The position numbers were made by a program, and so were the translations under genes. From Solirubrobacteraceae bacterium (GTDB taxonomy: Bacteria > Actinomycetota > Thermoleophilia > Solirubrobacterales > Solirubrobacteraceae), in the NCBI GenBank assembly GCA_023230855.1, contig JALNWQ010000009.1, positions 62,001 through 126,000 of the forward strand: DNA of 64,000 bases, written 5' to 3'. Shown piece by piece: positions 48,340 to 57,135 of this stretch (position 1 is the stretch's first letter; each line of letters begins with the position of its first letter). The notes below the pieces were generated by a model. The model did not search any database, had not been told where the DNA came from, and saw only the letters and a program-made list of their open reading frames with translations.

Positions 48340-51300
48340 CGTCGCGCTCCTGCAGCACCCGCTCGAAGTCCGCGTACGCCTGGCGCATGTCCGCCTCGCG
48401 GTCAAGGGTCACGAACGGCAGCTCGTAGACGTACGTGTTGCCCGCCGCGTTGGTGTGGGTGCGCTCGTCCTCGCTGATCCGCTCGCCCTTGGTGCGCCAG
48501 ACCTTCAGCACGTCCTGCGGCACGAGCCGGCCGTTGGCGTCGTAGTGGTCACGGTGACGGTCGTAGCCGTACAGGACCGGGAACTGCGTGCGGTAGATCG
48601 TGCACAGGTCATCGATCGAGACGCCGAGGGCGAGGGCGACAAGGGCGTCGATCTCAAGCAGGGCTTGGCGGCGGTCAGAGGCGCGGCGGAGGGGAGTCTG
48701 TGAAGACCACGCCGATCCGACCTGGGCAAGTGGGGTACGACCGGGATAGTCAAGGCCGCCGGTCCAAGCATCACCCATCGTGTCCTCGAACGGGCCCGCT
48801 TCGCGCCAAAGCCGAGCATAGGCGTCTGACATACAACCCAGACGTAGAGCGCGTCGGGCCAACGCCCCCTCCACGGCGGCCCCGAGCCGTGGCTTCGCGA
48901 GCCTTCCAACAGCAGAGGGCAAGATGTCCCCCATGGGAACGACGCGAACGAGGAAGTCAGAGATCAGACTCGCCATGACCCCACTCACGGCAGCAACCAT
49001 GCGCGCATCGCTTGACCCAGCGACGTAGACCGCGTTGATGTGGGCTGTGCGGTCTGGAATCAGCGCCGGAATCAACGTCCGCTCGCCCGTGTTCGCCGCC
49101 ATTCGCCGCCACGCCACCCGGTAGAAGTCCCGCGCCGAGCCGCCGCTCCACTGCGTGTACGACTTGTCGTACTTCGCGCGGTCGCCACGGGGCTTGTAGG
49201 ACGTGACCGGGATCGCGTCCGGTTCGAGCGTCTCGAGGTCGACCGGCGACCAGTCGAGATGGTGCTGCATCGCTGGGTTCGGCGACTTGTAGAACGGGTT
49301 GCCGACGAACAGGTGCGGACCCTGCAGGATCACATCGTCCCACGACGCCGGACGGCCCCACTCGACGTCGAAGAACCCCTTCTTGCGGTCGATCGATTCG
49401 TCCCAACCCCGTGAAAACTCAAGGCCGAGGTCGCGGATCCGCGGCTGCGTCGCCAGGTGCGCCAGCACCCGCGCACTCGTGCGGTTCACCGTGTAGACCA
49501 TCCGGGTCTGCTCGACCGGCACCGTCTCGTCCTCGAGCAGGTCATGCCAGGTGGTGAGCATCGCTCGGTCGACGGTCAGGATCCGGTCACCGTGGGGCCG
49601 GAGGTCCCAGTAGCCGTCGGGGTCCTTGATGCCGGGCTCCTCGCCTGACCCGTCGTGCGCCAGCGACCGCAGGACCGTATCCGGGTGATACAGCGACGTC
49701 GCCATCGCGAACGCTGGCTCAGATCGCATCGCCCCGTAGACGTGAACACCATAGGTCTTCTGATGCTGAATCTCGAAGAGCTGCAGCTCGTTGATGAACT
49801 GCCAGTGCCGCCTGAGCCGCCGATACGTCGCCGCACGAAACACCCCGGCGTTCGCGTCCGTGAAGTGCGTCTCGGGATGGATCAGCACGCTCACCCCGCT
49901 CGGTGCCTGGTGCCCCCAGGCGGCGGCCATGAAGCAGCGGTAGAGGTTCGGCTGCAGGCCCGCCAGCAGCGGGTACTCGGTCACCGCCCCAAGCACCTCG
50001 GCCGCCACCACGATGTCGACCGACGCGTCGACCGCGAGATCCCGAATCGTCTGCTCGTCCCCCCCGGCGCTCGACACGGGCAACTCGAGCGTCATCGCCC
50101 GCCGCTGCTGCTTCTGCTCCTGCGTCGGCTTCACCGCCAACTGCCACCACGGGTCACCCTCGGCCAGCAGCCCCTCGACGTCGGTCCGGGGCCGCACCCA
50201 CGGCGGGTTCCCGACCTGCAGGTCGAAGCCGCCGCGCCGGGCGAACACCGGCGCGAAGTCCAGGTGCCAGTGGAAGAACCCCTGCCGCTCGGCGACCTCG
50301 GCGCAGATGCCGAGCCACGGGTGCTCGGCGCGCGTGTCCGCCGTCGACCGAGCGGTCGAGAACTGCAGGTCGCGAGCCTCCGCCCCTTCGAGCTCGTCCC
50401 ATGTCGTGGCTTCACCCATGCCGATCTGGCCTGGACGTGCGCCCTTCTCGCTGTGTACCCCCAGCAGCATCTCGAGCGCGTCGATCCACGCCTCGAGCTC
50501 CGGCGGCTCGGCCTGTTCCACGGTCAGCGGCCAGAACCACAGGGCGCACCAGGCGTCCATCACCCGGCGCAGGCGCTGGTAGGCGCCGTCGGGGTCGGCG
50601 AGGTTCGCCTCGATCTCCTCGCGCGTGACGGGACGTCCCTCGACCGTGAGCGCGGCGTCGTCGGCCTCGCGCCCCCAGAGCGGGATGTCCCGGCGGGTCT
50701 GCGCCTCGGCGATCTCGAGCCGGCGGGTGGCGATCGCCCACAGCCGCTCGACGCGGTGGCCGAGCGCGACGAGCCGGTCGAGCTGCTTCTTCGTCGGCTT
50801 CTTGCGGAACTGCTTGCGCCAGTCCTTCAGGGCCTGCACCGCGTCGGGCGCCAGGTCCTTGATCTCCTTGCCGACGTCGGCCGCCGCGCCCCAGCCCTGG
50901 GCGGGCAGCAGGAAGTGCGGGATGCGCCCGGCGATCTCGGGCGCGTCGTCGTCGCCCGGGCCGACCGGGGTCGGCGGGGTGGTCAGCCAGTCCTTGCTCG
51001 TGACGTCGCCTCGGGCGTAGACCGCCTTGCGCGCGCCGATCAGCGAGTTGCCGCGCCGCAGGTGCAGGCCGAACCACGGGGCCTGCAGTCCCTCGACCAT
51101 CGTGTCGAGCCAGAGCGAGATCTCGGCCAATTCGACCGCGGTCGCGTTCAGGTCGACGCCGTAGGTCTGGTGCAGCGCCAGGTACGCCTTGACCTTTTGC
51201 AGCTCGCGCGGGTAGTCGTCCGGGTCGATCGTGGCGCCGGTCTCCTCCTGCCGGCGGCGCAGGTACTGCTCGGCCAGCTGCCGGACCGCCTCGATCGCGA

Positions 51301-53017
51301 ACGCGCCCGACCCGAGCGCGGGCTCGCAGACCGTCAGCTGCAGGACCTCCTCGGCGGTCGTCGTGTGGTTGTCCTGATCGAGCAGCTCCTCCAACGCCTG
51401 CGAGACGACGAACCGCGTCAGCACCTCGGGCGTGTAGTACGACGCCGACTGCTGCCGCTCGCGCCCGGCCAGGCGGAAGACGAAGCTGCCGCGCTCGTGG
51501 ACCACCGGGCGTTCCTCGCCGGTGACGTCGTCGGTGACCCGCACGAAGTCGCTCGCGCTCAGGCCCTCCGCCCGGTCGATCGGCACGACCCACGAGCCCT
51601 TCTCGGGGTTGCCGTTCTTGGCGACCTCGTACAGGTCCTCCTGCGCGAAGGTGCCGGTGTAGGACATCAGGCCCTCGTAGACCGCGCCCAGCTGGTTGAT
51701 CCCGAGCTCGGCGTAGGAGATGAACCCACGGTCGCGCTTGCCCGACGCCTTGCTGAGCAGCAGGTGCTCCAGGACCTGCTGCATCGCTGCATTGCCGAGG
51801 CCGACCGCAGCGATGTGGGCCGTCGCCTCGGGCCGGAAGAGGTCGGCGCGCAACGACCGGAAGGTCAGGTGCTCCCCCTGCGCCGCATCCGTGTCGGTCC
51901 CCTGGGCGGGCTCATGCCCCTCGTCGACCATGCGGAAGAGCACCGCGAGCGAGTCGTACAGGTGCGTGCCTTCACGGGCCTGCGGGGTGCTGAGCTCGAC
52001 GAGCGTCAGGTCGCGCAGGCGGTCGAGGCTGTAGCCGCGCTCGTACTCCGGGGCGCCGGTGGGCAGCACGCCGAGCTCGGGCGACGCCTCGGCGTAGAGC
52101 AGGAAGAGGATGCGGTAGAGGAACCGCAGCGCCTGCTTGGCCAGCGGCTGCGCCTCGTCGGCGGGCAGCGGGGAGAGGCCCTGCGCGCGACGTCGCCGGA
52201 CGACCTCGTTGCCGATGATCTCGATCGACAGGCGCACCCCGTCGCGCAGGTCCTGGCTGACCCCGACGGTGTGCTTGACCGACGCCTCCAGCACGCCGTG
52301 CCACCAGATCGCGCCCTCGGCATCCGGGGCCAAGGATTCGGCGTCGACGCAGGTCAGCGCACGGTCGACCTCGCCACCCTTCTTGTCGTCGGCGCGGTCG
52401 AGCACGAGCTGCAGGTCGACGGTGAGGTAGCGGCCCTCGGGCCAGCGCTCGCGCTCGGCGAGCAGCAGGCGCGATCCGGCGAAGACGAGCACGAACGCCG
52501 GGCGGGCGTCGTCGCGGACGAAGAGGGTCGACAGCAGCCGGGCCACCGACGTGAGCTCCGTCGTCTCGTCGACGGCGAACGGCTCCAGCAACGTCTGGGC
52601 GTCCTTGGCGACGAGCTCCTCGACCGCCGCGACCGGGCGAGCCTCGACGAGCGCGATCAGCGGCTCGGGCAGGCCCGCGCTGTGCAGGAAGGTCACCGGG
52701 CCCCGTCGGTCGCGGGTGTAGCCGCCGGTGCCCGCGAACCCGAGGATCGTCGCGAGGTCGTCGTGCAGCGCGCCGACCTCGGCCGGGTCGGTGTCGGACG
52801 TCAGGCGGGCGAAGCGCGACGCCAGCTCGCGGCGGGCCGCGGTCCAGCGGGTGCGGGTCGTACCGCGGTCCTTCTCGGCATCCCACGCTTTGCGGCGCTC
52901 GAGCACGCGGGCGAGGAACGACTCCTTCTTCGCGTCGGTGGTGAAGAAGTGCTCGCTGATCCAGTCCTCGACGGGAATGATCGCGTCGGTGACCGTGCGG
53001 GCGTCGGTGGTGGCCAT
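48332..53017 (-). CDS. Giant Eco57I-like adenine-specific DNA methyltransferase (DrmMI-like)
   Basis: A 1561-residue protein. The N-terminal 520 residues are helical and nuclease/BREX-PglX-like in length. The methylase core has QQSASYYTPEVLTRFVVSQA (motif X, about 522-541), LTVCEPALGSGAFAIEAVRQ (motif I, about 561-580) and FDLQVGNPPWVRPR (motif IV NPPW, about 931-944), so it is an N6-adenine enzyme. A variable C-terminal third (about 1150-1500) is probably the target-recognition domain and is lower in GC (about 66 percent counted for 48661-49020). The ATG at 53017 overlaps the stop of the SNF2 gene (TGATG). It probably marks host DNA or acts as modification-dependent restriction together with the helicases. 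Confidence 0.85.
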   Translation of the reverse strand: MATTDARTVTDAIIPVEDWISEHFFTTDAKKESFLARVLERRKAWDAEKDRGTTRTRWTAARRELASRFARLTSDTDPAEVGALHDDLATILGFAGTGGYTRDRRGPVTFLHSAGLPEPLIALVEARPVAAVEELVAKDAQTLLEPFAVDETTELTSVARLLSTLFVRDDARPAFVLVFAGSRLLLAERERWPEGRYLTVDLQLVLDRADDKKGGEVDRALTCVDAESLAPDAEGAIWWHGVLEASVKHTVGVSQDLRDGVRLSIEIIGNEVVRRRRAQGLSPLPADEAQPLAKQALRFLYRILFLLYAEASPELGVLPTGAPEYERGYSLDRLRDLTLVELSTPQAREGTHLYDSLAVLFRMVDEGHEPAQGTDTDAAQGEHLTFRSLRADLFRPEATAHIAAVGLGNAAMQQVLEHLLLSKASGKRDRGFISYAELGINQLGAVYEGLMSYTGTFAQEDLYEVAKNGNPEKGSWVVPIDRAEGLSASDFVRVTDDVTGEERPVVHERGSFVFRLAGRERQQSASYYTPEVLTRFVVSQALEELLDQDNHTTTAEEVLQLTVCEPALGSGAFAIEAVRQLAEQYLRRRQEETGATIDPDDYPRELQKVKAYLALHQTYGVDLNATAVELAEISLWLDTMVEGLQAPWFGLHLRRGNSLIGARKAVYARGDVTSKDWLTTPPTPVGPGDDDAPEIAGRIPHFLLPAQGWGAAADVGKEIKDLAPDAVQALKDWRKQFRKKPTKKQLDRLVALGHRVERLWAIATRRLEIAEAQTRRDIPLWGREADDAALTVEGRPVTREEIEANLADPDGAYQRLRRVMDAWCALWFWPLTVEQAEPPELEAWIDALEMLLGVHSEKGARPGQIGMGEATTWDELEGAEARDLQFSTARSTADTRAEHPWLGICAEVAERQGFFHWHLDFAPVFARRGGFDLQVGNPPWVRPRTDVEGLLAEGDPWWQLAVKPTQEQKQQRRAMTLELPVSSAGGDEQTIRDLAVDASVDIVVAAEVLGAVTEYPLLAGLQPNLYRCFMAAAWGHQAPSGVSVLIHPETHFTDANAGVFRAATYRRLRRHWQFINELQLFEIQHQKTYGVHVYGAMRSEPAFAMATSLYHPDTVLRSLAHDGSGEEPGIKDPDGYWDLRPHGDRILTVDRAMLTTWHDLLEDETVPVEQTRMVYTVNRTSARVLAHLATQPRIRDLGLEFSRGWDESIDRKKGFFDVEWGRPASWDDVILQGPHLFVGNPFYKSPNPAMQHHLDWSPVDLETLEPDAIPVTSYKPRGDRAKYDKSYTQWSGGSARDFYRVAWRRMAANTGERTLIPALIPDRTAHINAVYVAGSSDARMVAAVSGVMASLISDFLVRVVPMGDILPSAVGRLAKPRLGAAVEGALARRALRLGCMSDAYARLWREAGPFEDTMGDAWTGGLDYPGRTPLAQVGSAWSSQTPLRRASDRRQALLEIDALVALALGVSIDDLCTIYRTQFPVLYGYDRHRDHYDANGRLVPQDVLKVWRTKGERISEDERTHTNAAGNTYVYELPFVTLDREADMRQAYADFERVLQERDGG

Positions 53018-55899
53018 CAGGCGTCCTCTCCGTCAGGGACGACGAGCAAGAGCGGCCGCACCGTCCGCTCGCGGGGGCGCATCGCCTCGGCGAGGCCGAG
53101 CTCGTCGGCGACGGCCCCGCGGCGCGCCCGGAGATCCTGGCGCTGGAAGAGCTCGGCGGCCTGCTCCTCCCACTCGCCGACGCGCGCGATCCAGTCGCCG
53201 ACACGCCGCTCGACGTCGTCGGCCGCCGCCTCGAACTGGATCTCCAGGAAGGCCCGTGCCTCGCGCACTCCCGGGGCCACGAAACGGCTCAGATCAAGAT
53301 CCTCAGGGAGTGACCCGGTGTTCGCCAGGGCGCTCGCCACGCCCAGCGCGTCGAGGGCGCCTCGCAGGCTCTCGAAGGGCTCGGTCATCACCCGGTCGGG
53401 ACGCGCGGCGTCGAGGAAGTGCATCACCAGGTGGCTGGCCGCGACGACCTGGCCGCGGGCGTTGGTCAGCGTGCCCTGGACGAGGAGCGCCGGGGCGGTC
53501 GTCCCGGGCACCGCGACGGCGAACACCTCGTTGCGGCCCAGTGACGCCAGCGCGCGGTCGGCCGCCCAATCCAGCGCCGGATGCAGCGGTGCGAGGAAGT
53601 GCACCTCGGGCCACAGCGAGCTCGACTCGGCGCTGCGTCCCGCGTCGAGGGCCTGCTGGCCGCGGGCCTTGGCGGTCGCCAGGCGCAGCCCCTCGGTCAC
53701 CCGTCGGTCCCGCAGGTAGGTCTGGGGCAGCACCTCGAGTCGTTGGCGCAGATCGGCGCTCGGCTCGAACTCCACCACCTGGTGCTGGGCGTGCTCGCGC
53801 CAGCCGACGCCGCCGGCCGCAGGGGCGGCAGCCGGGGTGGTGAACGCGAGCTCGAGGGCGTCGCGGAGGAACGGCAGCGGTTCGTCGTACACCCCCGGAG
53901 GCGGATCCTCGACGGTCGGCGCGGTGGTCGTCGGCGCGTCATCGGCCGGGGCCATCAACCGTGCCAGCAGCCCCTCCAGCCCACCGTCGTCCCTGACCTC
54001 GTCGACCGACCGCACGACGTCGTCGAGATCCTGCTGCCCGGCGAGGACCTCGCGGATGGCGTCCTCCTCGGCCTGCACGTCGTACTTGCCCATGAGCGAC
54101 GCACTGTCGCCGAGCGCCTTGTGTGCCTCGTGCTCCTTCTCCACGAGCCGCTGCAGCACCCGCAGGTCACCGCCGAACACCTCGGTGGCGGGGCTCAGCA
54201 GCAGCGTCGTGATCCGCGGCGAGTGCTTCTGGCCGTACCGGTCGATGCGGCCGTTGCGCTGCTCGATCCGGATCAGGCTCCACGGGATGTCGTAGTGGAT
54301 GAGCTCGTGGCACTGCAGGTGCAGGTTCACGCCCTCCGACGCGACGTCGCCGGTCACGAGCACCCGGATCGGGGTGGAGGCCTGCTTGAACGACTCGACG
54401 ATCTCCTGCTGCTCGACGTCGGTCAGACCGCCGTGCAGCACACGGATCTGGTCGTCCTTGAGCTTCAGATCACGCTGGAGCCGGTCGTGGAGCCAGGTGA
54501 GCGTCGCCACCCGTTCGGCGAAGATCACGACGCGGGCGTCGCCGGTGCGCTTGATGCCGATCCGGTCGAGCTCGCGGCGCAGCGCGTCGTACTTGGCGCT
54601 GCCGGCCTGCAGGTTGCGCTCGGCCAGGTCGGCAAGCCGGTGCAGCGCGTCCTCCTCGCGCTCGTCGTCGACCTTGCGCAAGCGCTCGGCGACCGTCGCC
54701 TGCAGCGCCGCCGGGCTGCTGAGGAACGCCTTGGCGAGCGTCCACGGGAAGAGCCGCGCGCGCTTGCCGCTGAGCACGGATCGCCCCGGCTCCGGGTGCA
54801 GCCACGACGACTCCAGCTCGCCGGCGACCGCGTCCTCGGTCGGGTTGGCGGGCACCAGCACGTTGCGGGGCTCCTGCCGCTCGGCCCAGTCCGCGCCGAC
54901 GGTCGCGGCGACCTCAGGGCTGTGGCGGTGGCGCCGGATGATGAGCCGGCGGACCTCGTCCTCGATCAGCTCGCCGTTGGGCCGGACGGCGCTCGGCTCG
55001 AGCATCCGGATGAGCTCCGCGAACGACTCGGCCTTGCCGTTGTGCGGGGTCGCGCTGGCGAGGATCAGGGCGTCGGTGCGGCGGCTGAGCAGCCGGGCGA
55101 CGCGGTTGTTCTGGGTCTCGTTGTTCGTGACGTTGTGCGACTCGTCGATGACGACGGCGTCCCACGCCTGCTTCTCGAGGTGCGCCAGATACCGGTCGCC
55201 CTTGAGCGTGTCGATCGAGATGATCGCCCGCTTGAAGTACGCGAACGGGTTGCGGTTGGCGGGCAGGCGCCGGCGGATCCGCTGGATGCCGACCGAGTCG
55301 AGGCGAACGAACGGCAACGCGAACCGCGTCCACAGCTCGAACTGCATCTGCTCGAGCACGTGCCGCGGCGTGACCACGAGGATCCGCTCCCCACGGCCGC
55401 GCCGGACGAGCTCGCTCAGGATCATCCCGATCTCGATCGTCTTGCCCAGCCCAACGGCGTCGGCGAGCAGGATCCGTGGGCGGAGGTTCGCCGGATCGAG
55501 CGCCTGCCGACAGGCGGCGACCTGGTAGGGCAGCGCGTCGACGAGCCCCTGCGTCGCGACGGTCAACCTGGGGTCGGTCAGCGGCACCGACGACTTGCGG
55601 CGCGTCGCCTCGAGCCACAGTCGCGAGTCACGGAACCGCGGGCTGCGATCGACCTTGACCGTCGCCTGCTCCGGATCCAGGGCGACGATCTGGTCGATCG
55701 TCGAGGCGAAGGTCGCATTCGTGCCGCGGACCAGGTCGCTGAGGCCCTGGACGTCGACGAACCAGCCACCGTCACCGGCGCGCTCGGACCGCTCGACGAG
55801 CCAGAGCTCGTCGCGGACCTCGACGAGGGTGCCAGGTGGGAAGTGGTCGGGGGTGGTGGTCGTCGCCGCCGTGGTCACCGTCTGTGTCTCCGTCGTCAT
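53017..55899 (-). CDS. SNF2/RapA-like helicase (DrmD-like)
   Basis: A 960-residue SF2 ATPase. It has a small N-terminal beta domain (PGTLVEVRDELWLVERSERA), Walker A RILLADAVGLGKTIEIGMIL (142-161), box II DAVVIDESHNV (248-257), motif III LASATPHNGKAE (280-291), motif V VLVTGDVASEGVNLHLQC (513-530) and motif VI RIEQRNGRIDRYGQ (544-557). The C-terminal 350 residues are helical, ending in a charged region. This arrangement matches the DrmD helicase of class 1 DISARM, which also precedes the methylase gene. The ATG overlaps the preceding nuclease gene as ATGA. It is a motor protein, probably translocating on double-stranded DNA. Confidence 0.87.
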   Translation of the reverse strand: MTTETQTVTTAATTTTPDHFPPGTLVEVRDELWLVERSERAGDGGWFVDVQGLSDLVRGTNATFASTIDQIVALDPEQATVKVDRSPRFRDSRLWLEATRRKSSVPLTDPRLTVATQGLVDALPYQVAACRQALDPANLRPRILLADAVGLGKTIEIGMILSELVRRGRGERILVVTPRHVLEQMQFELWTRFALPFVRLDSVGIQRIRRRLPANRNPFAYFKRAIISIDTLKGDRYLAHLEKQAWDAVVIDESHNVTNNETQNNRVARLLSRRTDALILASATPHNGKAESFAELIRMLEPSAVRPNGELIEDEVRRLIIRRHRHSPEVAATVGADWAERQEPRNVLVPANPTEDAVAGELESSWLHPEPGRSVLSGKRARLFPWTLAKAFLSSPAALQATVAERLRKVDDEREEDALHRLADLAERNLQAGSAKYDALRRELDRIGIKRTGDARVVIFAERVATLTWLHDRLQRDLKLKDDQIRVLHGGLTDVEQQEIVESFKQASTPIRVLVTGDVASEGVNLHLQCHELIHYDIPWSLIRIEQRNGRIDRYGQKHSPRITTLLLSPATEVFGGDLRVLQRLVEKEHEAHKALGDSASLMGKYDVQAEEDAIREVLAGQQDLDDVVRSVDEVRDDGGLEGLLARLMAPADDAPTTTAPTVEDPPPGVYDEPLPFLRDALELAFTTPAAAPAAGGVGWREHAQHQVVEFEPSADLRQRLEVLPQTYLRDRRVTEGLRLATAKARGQQALDAGRSAESSSLWPEVHFLAPLHPALDWAADRALASLGRNEVFAVAVPGTTAPALLVQGTLTNARGQVVAASHLVMHFLDAARPDRVMTEPFESLRGALDALGVASALANTGSLPEDLDLSRFVAPGVREARAFLEIQFEAAADDVERRVGDWIARVGEWEEQAAELFQRQDLRARRGAVADELGLAEAMRPRERTVRPLLLVVPDGEDA

Positions 55900-57032
55900 G
55901 CGTCACGCCCCAGGACCCGGTCGGCGAGGACCGACAGCACCACCGTGTCAGAACCAGGCGCCAGCCAGTAGTCGGGGCCGGGAAACGCCTCTTGGGTCGT
56001 GCCGAGGGCCGACGTCATGATCACCCGGGTCAGCTCCGAGACGGAGTAGAGCTGGTCGTCCGCAAGCCACCGGAGCGCGCGCCCTCCCGCTTCGCCGGTC
56101 CAGACGGCACGCCCGCGATCGCTGTCCTCCGCGATCCACGCTGCCACCGGTGGACGGCGCTTGGGCCCGAGCGTGTCGACGGCGAAGCGCAGCTCGGTGC
56201 CCGCCTCGATCTCGTCCGCGTCGATCAGCACGTTGACGGTGCGCGCGCGACGGCGCCCGGAGGCCCGCGCCACGGCCTCGGCCCTTTCCTGCTGCTGACG
56301 CTTGACCAAGAAGGCCTCCGTAGCCGGTGGCGGCACGAGCAGCCGCGGCGAGACCGCGACGCTTTCGGCGTCGATTCGGCGAACCGTGAGCTGCACGCAG
56401 CGGACGTCGATGTCGCGCTGGCGCAGGAACATCGCGGTGGTCGTCAGAGGCGCGGTGAACGCCTCGGCGACCAGCACGATCCGGACCGCCCCCATCTCGG
56501 CGAGCGGCGTGGCAGGGCTCGCGGCGTCGACGTGGTCCGCGATCGCCGCCCGAGCCTCGTCGACCGTGACGCCGAGCCGCTTGGCCAAGAGGTCCTCGAC
56601 GTCGTCCGGCGTCAACGTCGACGCGTACGCCGCGTAGCGCAGTGCCTGCAGGTCGGTGAACTCGTCAGCGGTGCCGCGCTTGAGCTCCACGATGACCGGG
56701 CTGCCCGCGGTATCGAGCAGCAGGAGGTCGAGCCGGTCGGCGTGCCGATGGCCGCCGTGCGCCCAGCCCGCGAACTCCTCCGTGATGAGCAGAAGCGACC
56801 CCGCCAGGACATGGCCGTCGCCGATCTCCGGCGAGCCGACCACCGACTCGAGCAGTCCGTGCGTGCCCGACGAGCCGCCGACGTCACGGAACTCCTCGAC
56901 GAACCACTGCTGCAGGTCCTGCCGCTCGCGAAGCCCGAGCGCCTCGAGTCCCTCCGGCTCCCACACGGTCGTCTCCCGGGTATCGAGCTGGACGCGAAAC
57001 ATCGGCTCGAGGCCGAGTGCCGGACTACTCAT
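55896..57032 (-). CDS. PD-(D/E)XK nuclease-like protein (DUF91/NucS-like core)
   Basis: A 378-residue protein. The core GHRHADRLDLLLLDTAGSPV followed by IVELKRGTADEFTDLQALRY carries D-(x)n-E-x-K (D at about 102, E-L-K at about 115-117), the PD-(D/E)XK catalytic layout, and the Q/Y after it is usual. The C-terminal part (RTVNVLIDADEIEAGTEL and a beta-rich end with TSALGTTQEAFPGPDYWL) could be a DNA-binding module of a winged or RAMA-like kind. It is the first of five consecutive overlapping minus-strand genes. The 103 bp upstream contain a weak TTGGAC-like -35 (57125-57130), so this may be the promoter-proximal gene. Confidence 0.75.
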   Translation of the reverse strand: MSSPALGLEPMFRVQLDTRETTVWEPEGLEALGLRERQDLQQWFVEEFRDVGGSSGTHGLLESVVGSPEIGDGHVLAGSLLLITEEFAGWAHGGHRHADRLDLLLLDTAGSPVIVELKRGTADEFTDLQALRYAAYASTLTPDDVEDLLAKRLGVTVDEARAAIADHVDAASPATPLAEMGAVRIVLVAEAFTAPLTTTAMFLRQRDIDVRCVQLTVRRIDAESVAVSPRLLVPPPATEAFLVKRQQQERAEAVARASGRRRARTVNVLIDADEIEAGTELRFAVDTLGPKRRPPVAAWIAEDSDRGRAVWTGEAGGRALRWLADDQLYSVSELTRVIMTSALGTTQEAFPGPDYWLAPGSDTVVLSVLADRVLGRDA

Positions 57033-57135
57033 CGGTGCTCCTGCGGCAACGATGGGCCACAGCGATGGTCATGTCCGCCTCGATGCATGGTGCGCAGGTC
57101 TCTCCACACACGGACAATCTGACAGTCCAACCGCC

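Noticed and set aside
39635..57032. A canonical class 1 DISARM system
   Set aside because: There is no phospholipase D (DrmC) gene. DrmA and DrmB are not separate, and extra nuclease and UvrD genes are present. I therefore call it DISARM-related only.
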